Shown: positions 8,692 through 16,713 of the stretch, piece by piece | How the letters are laid out: each line of letters begins with the position of its first letter | Position numbering within the stretch: position 1 is the stretch's first letter | Assembly: GCF_020447315.1 (NCBI RefSeq) | Contig: NZ_JAJADQ010000014.1 | Span: forward strand, 62,001-126,000 | From: Hymenobacter nitidus | Lineage (GTDB): Bacteria > Bacteroidota > Bacteroidia > Cytophagales > Hymenobacteraceae | DNA length: 64,000 nt | Direction: 5' to 3' | Program-made: the position numbers and the translations under genes | The notes under the pieces: model-generated | Databases searched by the model: none | What the model was told of the DNA's origin: nothing | Seen by the model: only the letters and a program-made list of their open reading frames with translations

Positions 8692-11223
8692 ATGAAGAAA
8701 AAAGACGAATCCGAGGCTCCCCGCGCTTCCGCGAAAGCCTCCCGCGCTCCGAAAAGTGAGCCAGCCCCAGTAACCAAAAACCTGGTGTACCGCATTTTTG
8801 CCGATAACCCCGGTAAAGTATTTTCCTATCGTCAACTCTCACGCCGCCTGGGCGTGACCACCAAGGAGCAGCGCGAAGACGTGTTTGCTCACCTCAAAGC
8901 CCTCAAGAACGCCGGCCAGCTGACCCTGCTCCAAAATGATGACTACCGCCTCACCGACGCGGAAGCTCTGAAGGTGCAGCCCCTGGCCAGTGAGCGCAAA
9001 GACCACGGCAAAACCTTCGTGAAAGGTGGCCGCCCCGTCGAAGCCGAGTTCGGCAACGACCCCATCGTGCGCCGCCGCCGCACCCAGGGCTTCGACGAGC
9101 CCGGCGACGGTCAGCCCGCCGCGCCCCAGTACCGGGAGCGGGGCCAGCCGGGCAATGACACCATTACCGGAACCGTGGCCCTGGCCACCAGCCAGTATGC
9201 TTTCATCATCTCGGAGGAAAGCGAAACTGATGTGCGCGTCTTCACCGACCGCCTTAAGTTTGCCATGCAGGGCGACACGGTCCGCATCCGCCTGCGCGGC
9301 CAGCGCGACGGCCGCCCGGTGGGCGACGTGGTGGAAGTGGTGAACCGGGTGAAAACCGAAATCGTGGGCCAGCTCAAGCTGCAGGGCGGCTTCGGCTTCG
9401 TGTCGCCCGACCACCGCAAGCTCTACTTCGATGTGTTCGTACCCTACGAAGCACTGAACGGCGCCAACGACGGCGAGAAGGTGCTGGTCAGCATCACCGA
9501 GTGGCCCGAGGACAGCAGCCGCCAGCCGGTGGGCGAAATCGTGCGCAGCTTTGGCCCCGCCGGCCAGAACGAGGCCGAGATTAACGCCATCATGGCCGAA
9601 TTCGGCCTGCCCTTCGAATTCCCCGCCGACGTGGAGGAGGAGTCCGAAGCCATTCCGGACCGGATTCCGGAGGAGGAAATTGCCAAGCGCCGCGACTTCC
9701 GTCCCATCACCACCTTCACCATTGACCCCGCCGACGCTAAGGACTTCGACGATGCCCTCAGCATTCAGAAGCTGGAAAACGGCCACTGGGAAATTGGGGT
9801 GCACATTGCCGACGTGACCCACTACGTGACGCCCGGCACCATGCTGGAGAAGGAAGCCAAGCACCGCGCCACCTCGGTCTACCTGGTCGACCGGGTGATT
9901 CCGATGCTGCCCGAACGGCTCTCGAATGGCGTCTGCTCGCTGCGCCCCCACGAGGACAAGCTCACCTTCTCGGCCGTGTTTGAGCTCGATGAGAAGGGCA
10001 AGCTCTACGATTCGTGGTTTGGCAAAACCATCATTCACTCCGACCGCCGCTTCTCTTATGAGGAGGCTCAGGAGCGGATCGAAAGCGGCGAAGGCGAGTA
10101 CGCGGCCGAAATCGTGCTGATGAACGACATAGCCAAGAAGATCTGCGCCGAGCGGTTTCGTAAGGGCGCCATCAGCTTCGAAACCCAGGAAGTGAAGTTC
10201 CGCCTCGACGAGAACGGCAAGCCGCTGGGCGTGTACGTGAAGGAGCGCAAGGATGCTCACAAGATGATTGAGGAGTTCATGCTCATGGCCAACCGCAAGG
10301 TGGCCGAGTTCGTGTTCAAGCTCAAGAAAACCAACCCGCGCTTCACGATGGTGTACCGCACCCACGATGCGCCCGACGCCGACCGGCTCCAGAACTTTGC
10401 CCTCTTCGCCCAGAAGTTTGGTCACACTCTGGACCTGAGCAACCCCAAAAAGCTGAGCACCGAGCTCAACGATTTGTCGATGGAAGTGGTGGGCCGGCCC
10501 GAGCAGAACGTCATCCAGACGCTGGCCGTGCGCACCATGTCGAAGGCCAAGTACAGCACCGAGCCACTGGGCCACTTCGGCCTGGCCTTCGAGCACTACT
10601 CGCACTTCACTTCGCCCATCCGCCGCTACCCCGACATGATGGCCCACCGCCTGCTGGAGCACTATCTGCAAGGTGGCAAAAACGTGAAGACCGAGCCCGT
10701 GGAGGAAGAGTGCAAGCACTCCTCCGAGCGCGAGAAGCTGGCCGCCAATGCCGAGCGCGCCAGCATCAAGTACAAGCAGGTCGAGTTCATGGCCGACGTG
10801 ATTGGCGAACAGTTCAAGGGCGTCGTGTCGGGCCTCACCGAGTGGGGCCTGTACGTGGAAATCGAGGAGAACAAGTGCGAAGGCATGATCCGCCTGAGCG
10901 ACTTGCCCGGCGACTTCTACGAGCTCGATAAGGACAACTACCGTCTCATCGGGCAGCGCAACAAGAAGATCATCCAGTTCGGCGACGAAATCCAGGTAAT
11001 CGTGAAAGCCGCCAACCTGCTCGACCGCACCATTGACTTCGAAGTGGTGGATAACCGTCCCGACCACGAGAAAAGCCGCGAGAAGGACGAGCGCCGCCAC
11101 AGCCGCGGCAATGATCGTTCGGACCGCAGCCGAGGCCCCCGCAACGAGAAGCCCGGCGGTGGCCGTGGCCCCGGCGGCAAAGGTGGCGGCCGCAGCGGCG
11201 GTGGCGACAAGCGCCGGCGGTAG
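8692..11223 (+). CDS. rnr: Ribonuclease R
   Basis: A 3'-5' exoribonuclease of the RNB family that degrades structured RNA. Domains in order are an N-terminal winged helix (about 25-85), cold-shock OB folds (150-300), the RNB catalytic domain (335-665) and an S1 RNA-binding domain (707-785). The catalytic aspartates lie in TIDPADAKDFDDALS, with Asp345, 351, 353 and 354. The last 50 residues are a low-complexity Gly/Arg/Lys/Ser tail likely to bind RNA. The ATG at 8692 gives a Lys-rich start. A terminator at 11254-11287 follows. Confidence 0.95.
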   Translation: MKKKDESEAPRASAKASRAPKSEPAPVTKNLVYRIFADNPGKVFSYRQLSRRLGVTTKEQREDVFAHLKALKNAGQLTLLQNDDYRLTDAEALKVQPLASERKDHGKTFVKGGRPVEAEFGNDPIVRRRRTQGFDEPGDGQPAAPQYRERGQPGNDTITGTVALATSQYAFIISEESETDVRVFTDRLKFAMQGDTVRIRLRGQRDGRPVGDVVEVVNRVKTEIVGQLKLQGGFGFVSPDHRKLYFDVFVPYEALNGANDGEKVLVSITEWPEDSSRQPVGEIVRSFGPAGQNEAEINAIMAEFGLPFEFPADVEEESEAIPDRIPEEEIAKRRDFRPITTFTIDPADAKDFDDALSIQKLENGHWEIGVHIADVTHYVTPGTMLEKEAKHRATSVYLVDRVIPMLPERLSNGVCSLRPHEDKLTFSAVFELDEKGKLYDSWFGKTIIHSDRRFSYEEAQERIESGEGEYAAEIVLMNDIAKKICAERFRKGAISFETQEVKFRLDENGKPLGVYVKERKDAHKMIEEFMLMANRKVAEFVFKLKKTNPRFTMVYRTHDAPDADRLQNFALFAQKFGHTLDLSNPKKLSTELNDLSMEVVGRPEQNVIQTLAVRTMSKAKYSTEPLGHFGLAFEHYSHFTSPIRRYPDMMAHRLLEHYLQGGKNVKTEPVEEECKHSSEREKLAANAERASIKYKQVEFMADVIGEQFKGVVSGLTEWGLYVEIEENKCEGMIRLSDLPGDFYELDKDNYRLIGQRNKKIIQFGDEIQVIVKAANLLDRTIDFEVVDNRPDHEKSREKDERRHSRGNDRSDRSRGPRNEKPGGGRGPGGKGGGRSGGGDKRRR

Positions 11224-11253
11224 ACTGCGAAGATCTCACAATTGCACAATTGG

Positions 11254-11287
11254 AAAGCCCCGATACTAGAAATGGTATCGGGGCTTT
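11254..11287. terminator. Bidirectional terminator between rnr and TonB-like gene
   Basis: AAAGCCCCGATAC pairs with GTATCGGGGCTTT around an eight-base loop. It lies between convergent genes and carries A and T residues on both sides. Confidence 0.9.
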
Positions 11288-11310
11288 CTGCTTCTGGCCG
11301 CATCCGATTT

Positions 11311-11829
11311 TCAGAACTCCACGGGTAGCTTTACCTCAATAGCTGCTGGCTTCCCAGCTCGCTTGCCCGGCATAAAAGCTGGTGCTTTGCTGATCAACTC
11401 CACGGCGGCAGCGTCGTAGGCGGGACTGATACCTTTGCCTGCAGCTACGTGGGCATCTGTTACGGCTCCTGATGGCAGCACGGTGAACGTGACCAGCACT
11501 ACGCCCGCTGCCCGCGGTCCTTTGGGACGTTTCAGGTTCTTCTGAACGTACTGCCGGTACGCTGGGTAGCCACCCGGAAATTCGGGCATTATTTCTACCA
11601 CGTTACCTCTGGTCTTGTCAGACGCTTCGGTTGCTGATTCAGCAATAGTTTCCAGTTCGACCACACCAGTGTTGCGAGTCGGCGGCGGGGCAGTTGCGGG
11701 ACGTGCCGGCTTGGCTACCGGGGCCGGTGACTGGGCTTCCCAGCGGTTGTAGGAGGTCTGAGCTGCGGTCAACTCGGGTAGCAGTAACAGCAGGCAAAAC
11801 AAGGCTCTAAAACAGCTCGACAGTGACAT
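11311..11829 (-). CDS. TonB C-terminal domain protein, secreted
   Basis: A 172-residue protein. The start at 11829 gives a clear signal peptide (MSLSSCFRALFCLLLLLPEL, then TAAQ), followed by a Pro/Ala/Thr-rich linker and a TonB-type C-terminal domain from about 85 (MPEFPGGYPAYRQYVQKNL, VLVTFTVLPSGAV, FMPGKRAGKP). In Bacteroidota many such proteins exist outside classical TonB-ExbBD systems. It has no N-terminal anchor beyond the signal peptide, so it may be periplasmic and may not transduce energy. It is divergent from the polyprenyl synthase gene. Confidence 0.8.
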   Translation of the reverse strand: MSLSSCFRALFCLLLLLPELTAAQTSYNRWEAQSPAPVAKPARPATAPPPTRNTGVVELETIAESATEASDKTRGNVVEIMPEFPGGYPAYRQYVQKNLKRPKGPRAAGVVLVTFTVLPSGAVTDAHVAAGKGISPAYDAAAVELISKAPAFMPGKRAGKPAAIEVKLPVEF

Positions 11830-11905
11830 AATGAGAGGCTGGAGGTTGTAGGATAGGAGAACGTACTTGGCCGCTCCTGAAGTGCGCCAAGAAAACTTTC
11901 TCCCC

Positions 11906-11929
11906 CACCATTTCACAATTTCACCTTCC
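11906..11929. repeat. Possible fragment of the GGTGAAATnGTGA repeat
   Basis: CCACCATTTCACAATTTCACC in the divergent promoter region resembles the arms of the repeats at 42270-42369 and 42571-42669. Only one arm is present, so this may be a chance match or a decayed copy. Confidence 0.3.
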
Positions 11930-11960
11930 GTACCTTTCCACCGCACCTTTTTGATGCTCT

Positions 11961-12932
11961 GTGAATCTGTCTTTCTTCTCTGATAAAATCACTGCTGCCC
12001 TGGCGCAGCAGCGCTACGGCGAGGCCCCCGAGGCCCTCTACGAACCCATCCGCTACATCATGGCCCTGGGTGGCAAACGGATTCGGCCCCTGCTCACGCT
12101 GCTGGGCGCCCACCTCTTCACCGACGACCTCGACCCGGTCGTGAAGCCGGCTTTGGGCACCGAGGTCTTCCACAACTTCACCCTGCTTCACGACGACATC
12201 ATGGACCAGGCCCCGCTGCGGCGCGGCCAGCCCACGGTGCACGAAAAATGGAATGCCAACGTGGCCATCCTCAGCGGCGACGTGATGCTGGTGCGGGCCT
12301 ACGAGCTGTTTCTGGACGTGCGGCCCGAGCTGCTGGCTACCGTGCTGCGCAAGTTCAGCCAGACGGCTGCTGAGGTCTGCGAAGGCCAGCAGTGGGACAT
12401 GCTTTTCGAGAAGGACGAGCAGGTCAGCATCGCGCAGTACCTGGATATGATCCGGCTGAAAACGGCCGTGCTGCTGGGCTTCTGCCTGGAGCTGGGTGCC
12501 CTGCTGGGCGGCGCATCTGCCGAGGCCGCCGACCACCTGCGCCAGTTCGGTACCGATATCGGTCTGGCCTTCCAGCTCCGCGACGACCTGCTCGACGTGT
12601 ACGGCGACGCGGCCACCTTTGGTAAGCGCGTCGGCGGCGACATCGTTTCCGACAAGAAGACCTTCTTACTACTTACCGCCCAGGCGCAGGCCGGTCCGGA
12701 GCAGGCCGCCACGCTGGGCCGCCACATTGGTCAGCCCGTGACCGATGCCGACGGCAAAGTGCAGGCCGTGCGGGCCGTGTACGACGAGCTGGGTATCCGG
12801 GCCCAGACCGAGGCGCTCATCAACGAGTACTTCCAGGATGCGCTGCAGCACCTGGAGCGGGTGGAGGTGGCGGCGGCCCGGAAAGAGCCATTGCGTGGTC
12901 TGGCGTTGCAGCTGATGGAGCGTGAAAGCTAA
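11961..12932 (+). CDS. Polyprenyl diphosphate synthase
   Basis: A cytoplasmic trans-prenyltransferase that adds isopentenyl diphosphate to an allylic chain. The 323-residue protein shows GGKRIRP at 37-43, the first Asp-rich motif DDIMD at 78-82 and the second DDLLD at 208-212. The length and the bulky residues before the first motif suggest a medium to long chain product, for example for menaquinone, but this cannot be fixed from sequence. The start is GTG at 11961 (MNLSFFSDKI). TACCTTTC at 11931-11938 is close to the Bacteroidota -7 element and would place the transcript start about 15 bp before the gene. Confidence 0.92.
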   Translation: MNLSFFSDKITAALAQQRYGEAPEALYEPIRYIMALGGKRIRPLLTLLGAHLFTDDLDPVVKPALGTEVFHNFTLLHDDIMDQAPLRRGQPTVHEKWNANVAILSGDVMLVRAYELFLDVRPELLATVLRKFSQTAAEVCEGQQWDMLFEKDEQVSIAQYLDMIRLKTAVLLGFCLELGALLGGASAEAADHLRQFGTDIGLAFQLRDDLLDVYGDAATFGKRVGGDIVSDKKTFLLLTAQAQAGPEQAATLGRHIGQPVTDADGKVQAVRAVYDELGIRAQTEALINEYFQDALQHLERVEVAAARKEPLRGLALQLMERES

Positions 12933-12966
12933 GCCTGCCAAATAGCCCGGTTTTAGGCCCGTTGCG

Positions 12967-12995
12967 AAGACTTAGCCGTTTGGGCTAGGTCTTTG
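12967..12995 (+). terminator. Intrinsic terminator after polyprenyl synthase
   Basis: AAGACTTAGCC pairs with GGCTAGGTCTT (one G-T pair) over a five-base loop, with a T-rich end. Confidence 0.75.
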
Positions 12996-13072
12996 TTCGT
13001 TCTAAGCACTGCCAGGCTCTCAGAAGCCTTAAAATCGACTTTGAATCCTCTTCTCTTTTCTAATCCGAATCC

Positions 13073-13717
13073 ATGCTCAACCTTGATGTCCCCATTGTTC
13101 TGTTAATCCTTACCGCTGGTATCTCCATCTATGCCTGGTCCAACCAGGATTTGATGGAAAGCTGGATTCTGAACCCGGTGCGGGTCAGTAAGCACGGCGA
13201 GTGGTACCGGCTGCTGACCTCCGGCTTTCTGCACGCCGACTGGATGCACCTTATTTTCAATATGATTGCCTTCTACTCCTTCGGGCAGGTAGTGCAGGGC
13301 GTATTGGTAGCCAACAGCGGCACCACGGTAGGCCTGCTGCAGTTTCTGGCCCTCTACCTCGGCGGCATCATCATCTCCGACCTGCCCACCTACTTCCGCC
13401 ACCGCAACGACCCTGACTACCGCAGCCTCGGGGCCTCGGGCGGAGTGGCCGCCGTACTGTTTGCCAGTATCCTCTTCAACCCCGTGGGCGGCGAGGGGCA
13501 GGGCATCATCATTTTCCCCATTCTAATTCCAATCAAGCCCTTCATCTTCGGCTTCCTGTACCTAGGCTATTCCTACTATATGGGCCGCCGCCGGGGCGAC
13601 AACATCAACCATGATGCTCACTTTTACGGCGCCTTGTACGGTATCATACTGACGCTCATATTCTTACCGGAAGCAGCGCCTCATTTTTGGAGCGAAATCC
13701 AACGTTTTGTATTTTAA
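13073..13717 (+). CDS. Rhomboid-family intramembrane serine protease
   Basis: An inner-membrane protease of 214 residues with about six hydrophobic segments. The active-site serine is in SLGASGGVAAV (Ser122) and the catalytic histidine in DAHFYGALYG (His183). The oxyanion-hole pattern HxxxN is seen at His59/Asn63 (DWMHLIFNMIAF). All key residues are present, so it should be active. Its substrates are unknown. It stands alone, with a terminator before it and an AT-rich gap after it. Confidence 0.92.
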   Translation: MLNLDVPIVLLILTAGISIYAWSNQDLMESWILNPVRVSKHGEWYRLLTSGFLHADWMHLIFNMIAFYSFGQVVQGVLVANSGTTVGLLQFLALYLGGIIISDLPTYFRHRNDPDYRSLGASGGVAAVLFASILFNPVGGEGQGIIIFPILIPIKPFIFGFLYLGYSYYMGRRRGDNINHDAHFYGALYGIILTLIFLPEAAPHFWSEIQRFVF

Positions 13718-13831
13718 TTAACTGATAATCAGGTTGTTGAATATATAGAATAGTTCGGATTATATCCATTCCCGGACTCGTGCGTAAAGAGCGGCATATT
13801 CTTCCTCCACTCTTCCTACACCTGACTCCAC

Positions 13832-14101
13832 ATGAATAAGATTGCTGCCCTCGCCAACCGTCTGCCGGTTACCGCCCTTCTGCTGACTTTCGTTTCGTTG
13901 CTCTCCAGCTGCTCCGGGCGCCGGTCCGACGGTTCGCTCACGATTTTCGGAATTGCCTACCTGATCCTGGCTGTGCTGGCCGTCATCAGCCTCATCAAGC
14001 AGGACTGGTCCATCGGCAAAAAAATCATCTGGGGACTTATCATCTGGTTCTTCCCCTTCGGTGGCTCTATTATCTACTTCCTCTTTTCGGGGCGTAAATA
14101 G
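13832..14101 (+). CDS. Small PLDc_N-domain membrane lipoprotein
   Basis: An 89-residue protein. The N-terminus is a signal peptide ending in the lipobox LSSC (Cys27 region). The rest is a PLDc_N-type two-helix domain: ILAVLAVISLI, a short loop with KQDWSIGKKIIW, then FFPFGGSIIYFLF. This domain is known as the membrane anchor of cardiolipin synthases and occurs alone in many small proteins of unknown role. A lipobox on such a protein is less common. No catalytic HKD motif is present. Confidence 0.7.
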   Translation: MNKIAALANRLPVTALLLTFVSLLSSCSGRRSDGSLTIFGIAYLILAVLAVISLIKQDWSIGKKIIWGLIIWFFPFGGSIIYFLFSGRK

Positions 14102-14118
14102 CTCCCCGCTCAACCCAT

Positions 14119-14160
14119 AAAAAAAGCCCCGTCACAATTCTGTGGCGGGGCTTTTCTTTT
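14119..14160. terminator. Bidirectional terminator
   Basis: AAAAAAAGCCCCG(T/C)CACA pairs with TGTGGCGGGGCTTTT over a short loop, between the convergent PLDc_N and DUF2939 genes. Confidence 0.9.
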
Positions 14161-14176
14161 AACAGGCAAGACTGCG

Positions 14177-14800
14177 CTAGTCGCGTTTTAGCAGCCGGTC
14201 TTTTTCCATGCGCGCTACGTGTTTCAGCAGGTCGCCGGTGTTCGTGATTTCCTTCACCTGCCAGTGGTCGCCCTGGTCCTGCATCTTCACTTCTATCACC
14301 ATCGTGGTATCGTACTTGGGCTGGGTTATCTCGATGCCCACCAGTGCCTGGCCGTTCTGCTCGTTCACGTACTTGATGTCTTTAAACTTGCTATCGGTGC
14401 TGACCACTTTGCTAGCCAGGCCGGCCAGTGAGACCTTTACTACCCGTTCGGGCTGAGCGGCTGCGGCGGCTTCCAACGAACCCGTCTCCACGTAGTTCTG
14501 CACTTCTTTGTGCGCGGCCTTGGCCAGTTGGGGCTTCAGCAGGCGCAGAGCACCTTTGAAAGCAAACGAGCCGGGGTTAAGCATGCCCAGCACCGAGCTT
14601 TGCGCCGTCACCTGGTCAACGAGGCTGCCCGTCACGCTGTTCACATCCACGTAGCGCTCAAAGGCTGTCATATCGTGGTCCTGCGTGGCTTTAGCCGCCT
14701 GCATCAAGGAGTACTCAGGGCCGGTAGTGAGGCTACGGTAGTACAGATAACCGCCAACGCCCAGTACGGCCAGCAGCAACAGCAAAACAATCTTTTTCAT
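14177..14800 (-). CDS. DUF2939 family protein
   Basis: A 207-residue protein with one N-terminal membrane anchor (IVLLLLLAVLGVGGYLYY) and an exported domain. The pattern Y-S-L-M-Q-A-A-K-A-x-x-D-H-D (about 30-43) followed by FERYVDVNSV is the hallmark of DUF2939, whose function is unknown. The C-terminal half is predicted beta-rich, with WQVKEITNTGDLLK near the end. It is monocistronic and converges on the PLDc_N gene across a shared terminator. Confidence 0.75.
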   Translation of the reverse strand: MKKIVLLLLLAVLGVGGYLYYRSLTTGPEYSLMQAAKATQDHDMTAFERYVDVNSVTGSLVDQVTAQSSVLGMLNPGSFAFKGALRLLKPQLAKAAHKEVQNYVETGSLEAAAAAQPERVVKVSLAGLASKVVSTDSKFKDIKYVNEQNGQALVGIEITQPKYDTTMVIEVKMQDQGDHWQVKEITNTGDLLKHVARMEKDRLLKRD

Positions 14801-15018
14801 ACGAGGGGAAGAATAGGTAGAGTTTGGACCACAAAACTATTGGTTTTGCGGCCTATTCCAGTGTGCGTCGTGCGTGGGCCTGCACTGGCGGCTTTTGAGT
14901 CGGATAAAGCCTTGTTGCGCTCCAGGCTGCTTCTTTCTGGGGGCGCCTGCTCTCTTGCCCTAGGGCGTTACTACAGCCGTGCTTTCGCCTTGACGCCGGG
15001 TCCTGCGTACGTTACGCT

Positions 15019-15864
15019 ATGGCTACTTATTCTGCTCTTACGCGCCCCGAAGTTCACGGGCACCGTGGCTGCCGGGGGCTTTTTCCCGAGAATACCTTGC
15101 CCGCGTTCCAGCATGCGGTGGCTCTTGGCGTTGATGTGCTGGAAATGGATGTTGTTATTTCCGCCGATGGGCAGGTAGTGGTTTCGCACGAGCCGTGGTT
15201 TTCGGCCGCTATATGCCGGCTTCCTTCCGGAAAGCCCATTCCGCCTGAGCAGGAGCTGCGCTACAATCTCTTCCAGCTTTCATACGACGAGATTCAGCGG
15301 TTTGACTGCGGGCTGACTCCCCACCCACGCTTTCCCCGGCAACAAAATCTGGCGGCTTCCAAGCCCTTGTTAAGGGATGTGCTACGCTCAGTTGAGGCCC
15401 AGGCCATCCACCTGAATCGGGCGCCACTCCGCTACAGCATTGAACTAAAAACCGAGCCCGGCGGTGACGGTATCTTTCATCCTGATCCTACGGTATTTGT
15501 TCCGCTGGTGCTGGCCGTGCTAGGGGAGGAGCAGGTGCTGGGCCGGGCCACGCTGCTTTCTTTCGACCCCCGGATTCTGCGTGTCGCCCGGCTGGTAGCG
15601 CCGCTCATCCGGCTGTGCCTGCTAGTAGAAGATGCCCGGCCCTTAACTGAGCATCTGGACGAGCTTGGCTTCATTCCGCAGGTCTTCGGCCCCAATTATC
15701 CCCTGCTTACCGCTAGCCTGCTGCAAGCCGTACATGCCCACGGAATGCAGCTCGTTCCCTGGACTGTGAACGGTGCCAACATGATGCGCAGCCTTATTCA
15801 GAGCGGTGTAACAGGTATCACAACCGACTACCCAGACGTACTCTTGGCGGTGCTGGACGAATAG
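15019..15864 (+). CDS. Glycerophosphodiester phosphodiesterase
   Basis: Hydrolyses glycerophosphodiesters to glycerol-3-phosphate and an alcohol. The metal and catalytic residues of the GDPD family are visible: His15-Arg16 in HGHRG, PENT, Glu42 and Asp44 in LEMDV, and His57 in VSHEP. The C-terminal half has the WTVN motif and GITTDYPD. The 281 residues match the family length. No signal peptide is seen, so it is probably cytoplasmic. The ATG at 15019 fits the conserved start. It is followed by the AT-rich array region. Confidence 0.92.
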   Translation: MATYSALTRPEVHGHRGCRGLFPENTLPAFQHAVALGVDVLEMDVVISADGQVVVSHEPWFSAAICRLPSGKPIPPEQELRYNLFQLSYDEIQRFDCGLTPHPRFPRQQNLAASKPLLRDVLRSVEAQAIHLNRAPLRYSIELKTEPGGDGIFHPDPTVFVPLVLAVLGEEQVLGRATLLSFDPRILRVARLVAPLIRLCLLVEDARPLTEHLDELGFIPQVFGPNYPLLTASLLQAVHAHGMQLVPWTVNGANMMRSLIQSGVTGITTDYPDVLLAVLDE

Positions 15865-16224
15865 CGTGCGGGTCCTGCGCCGAGTAAGAACATTTCATTT
15901 CTGCTCGGCTACTGCCGTTACACGGGCCACATTCTGTAATAAACACGGCCCGATGGCGTCTATTATAGGTTTTGCGTTTGCCAAGCCATCAAAGGAAGTA
16001 ACCTGCGAGATAGTGTTACAGAGTAAATAGTTACACATGATGATACGGTGTAATAGATTGTGCGTGTAACATGTATATGTAAAAGCGTAATTTGTTTCGT
16101 GTTACATTTAACATCTTGTATCATTGTTACACGCGTAACGAGTAGTTGTATTTACACGTTTGATTTGTTTCAGTGAAACACTTTTGGCATCTTTACAGCC
16201 TGTCCTTATTACAACCTGCCCACT
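15865..16224. other. AT-rich gene-free region carrying the first half of the TTACA/TGTAA array
   Basis: No gene was found. The region is much richer in A and T than its surroundings from about 15960 and is dense in TTACA or TGTAA. It includes the inverted repeat GTTAC-ACGC-GTAAC (16126-16139) and the 15-base palindrome at 16166-16180. It must hold the promoter of the HTH gene that follows. Confidence 0.7.
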
Positions 16225-16544
16225 ATGCCACACCAAGGCGAAATCCTTCAAGAAGCCATTAAAAACAGCGGTATTTCGATTACCCGCATCGTGGAGGAGC
16301 TTGGTATTACCCGTCCTACTATCTACCGTAAATTCAAAGACGATAATCTGGATTACGCTTTTGTAAAGCGAGTGGGTGAAATTATCGGACATGATTTTTC
16401 GAACGATTTTACCTCTTTACAGCAAGGTGTTTTACCTTTTGTTGCGACAACTGTAACTGTAACGCCTGCTGCAGTTGTTACAGGTCGTGTAAATGCGTTA
16501 CAGCAGCCGGATAATGATCCTGTAAAACAGCTTATGGCGTTACA
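15918..16544. repeat. Array of 21 TTACA/TGTAA motifs spanning promoter and HTH gene
   Basis: Read by eye, TTACA starts at 15918, 16016, 16031, 16102, 16127, 16152, 16193, 16209, 16417, 16478, 16498 and 16540; TGTAA starts at 15935, 16049, 16065, 16078, 16362, 16452, 16458, 16488 and 16521. Many extend to TGTTACA, GCGTTACA or GTGTAAC. About one to three would be expected by chance in 627 bp. The spacing is irregular and both orientations occur, so this is a cluster of binding sites rather than a tandem repeat. It ends 74 bp before the parS site. Confidence 0.75.
16166..16180. promoter_or_regulatory. 15-bp perfect palindrome TGTTTCAGTGAAACA, likely operator
   Basis: TGTTTCA and TGAAACA flank a central G, 45 bp upstream of the HTH gene start. 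It differs from a parS palindrome (TGTTTCACGTGAAACA) by loss of one central base. That loss changes the spacing of the half-sites, so it may be an operator for another protein or a decayed parS. Confidence 0.5.
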
Positions 16545-16611
16545 AACTAAGTATATAGCGCTATTGGAAGCCTACAATGAGCTCCTCATGAAGGTGTATG
16601 GCCCTAAATGA
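16225..16611 (+). CDS. Small helix-turn-helix DNA-binding protein inside the TTACA array
   Basis: A 128-residue protein. Residues 5-45 form a helix-turn-helix (ILQEAIKNSGISITRIVEEL, then TRPTIYRKFKDDN), of the Fis/phage-repressor-like kind. The middle (70-95) is Val/Thr/Ala-rich, and residues 99-126 (KQLMALQTKYIALLEAYNEL) could form a coiled coil for dimerisation. Its DNA contains nine array motifs and is AT-richer than neighbouring genes. The stop codon lies inside the parS palindrome. Likely roles, all inferred, are repressor of its own promoter or a DNA-organising protein of the array. No function is established. Confidence 0.8.
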   Translation: MPHQGEILQEAIKNSGISITRIVEELGITRPTIYRKFKDDNLDYAFVKRVGEIIGHDFSNDFTSLQQGVLPFVATTVTVTPAAVVTGRVNALQQPDNDPVKQLMALQTKYIALLEAYNELLMKVYGPK

Positions 16612-16644
16612 CAAAAATGTTCCACGTGAAACATTTTTGTCATT
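16607..16644. other. parS centromere site within a 38-bp palindrome
   Basis: 16618-16633 reads TGTTCCACGTGAAACA, identical to the 16-bp parS consensus bound by ParB/Spo0J in Bacillus subtilis and widely conserved in bacteria. It is embedded in a longer palindrome: AATGACAAAAATGTT (16607-16621) and AACATTTTTGTCATT (16630-16644), with only one mismatched pair at the centre. The palindrome starts within the last codon of the HTH gene. With its T-run it might also end transcription. ParA and ParB genes are not in this window. Confidence 0.85.
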
Positions 16645-16713
16645 CCTGCAGTAGGTCGGCTGTATAACAACGAGACGAATTATTGAACAAAGCAGGCCGG
16701 ATTCAGGCCAGAA

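Noticed and set aside
15865-16700. DnaA boxes or a complete replication origin in the AT-rich region
   Set aside because: I found no TTATCCACA or near match; the repeated motif is TTACA, which differs. The origin itself is probably elsewhere.
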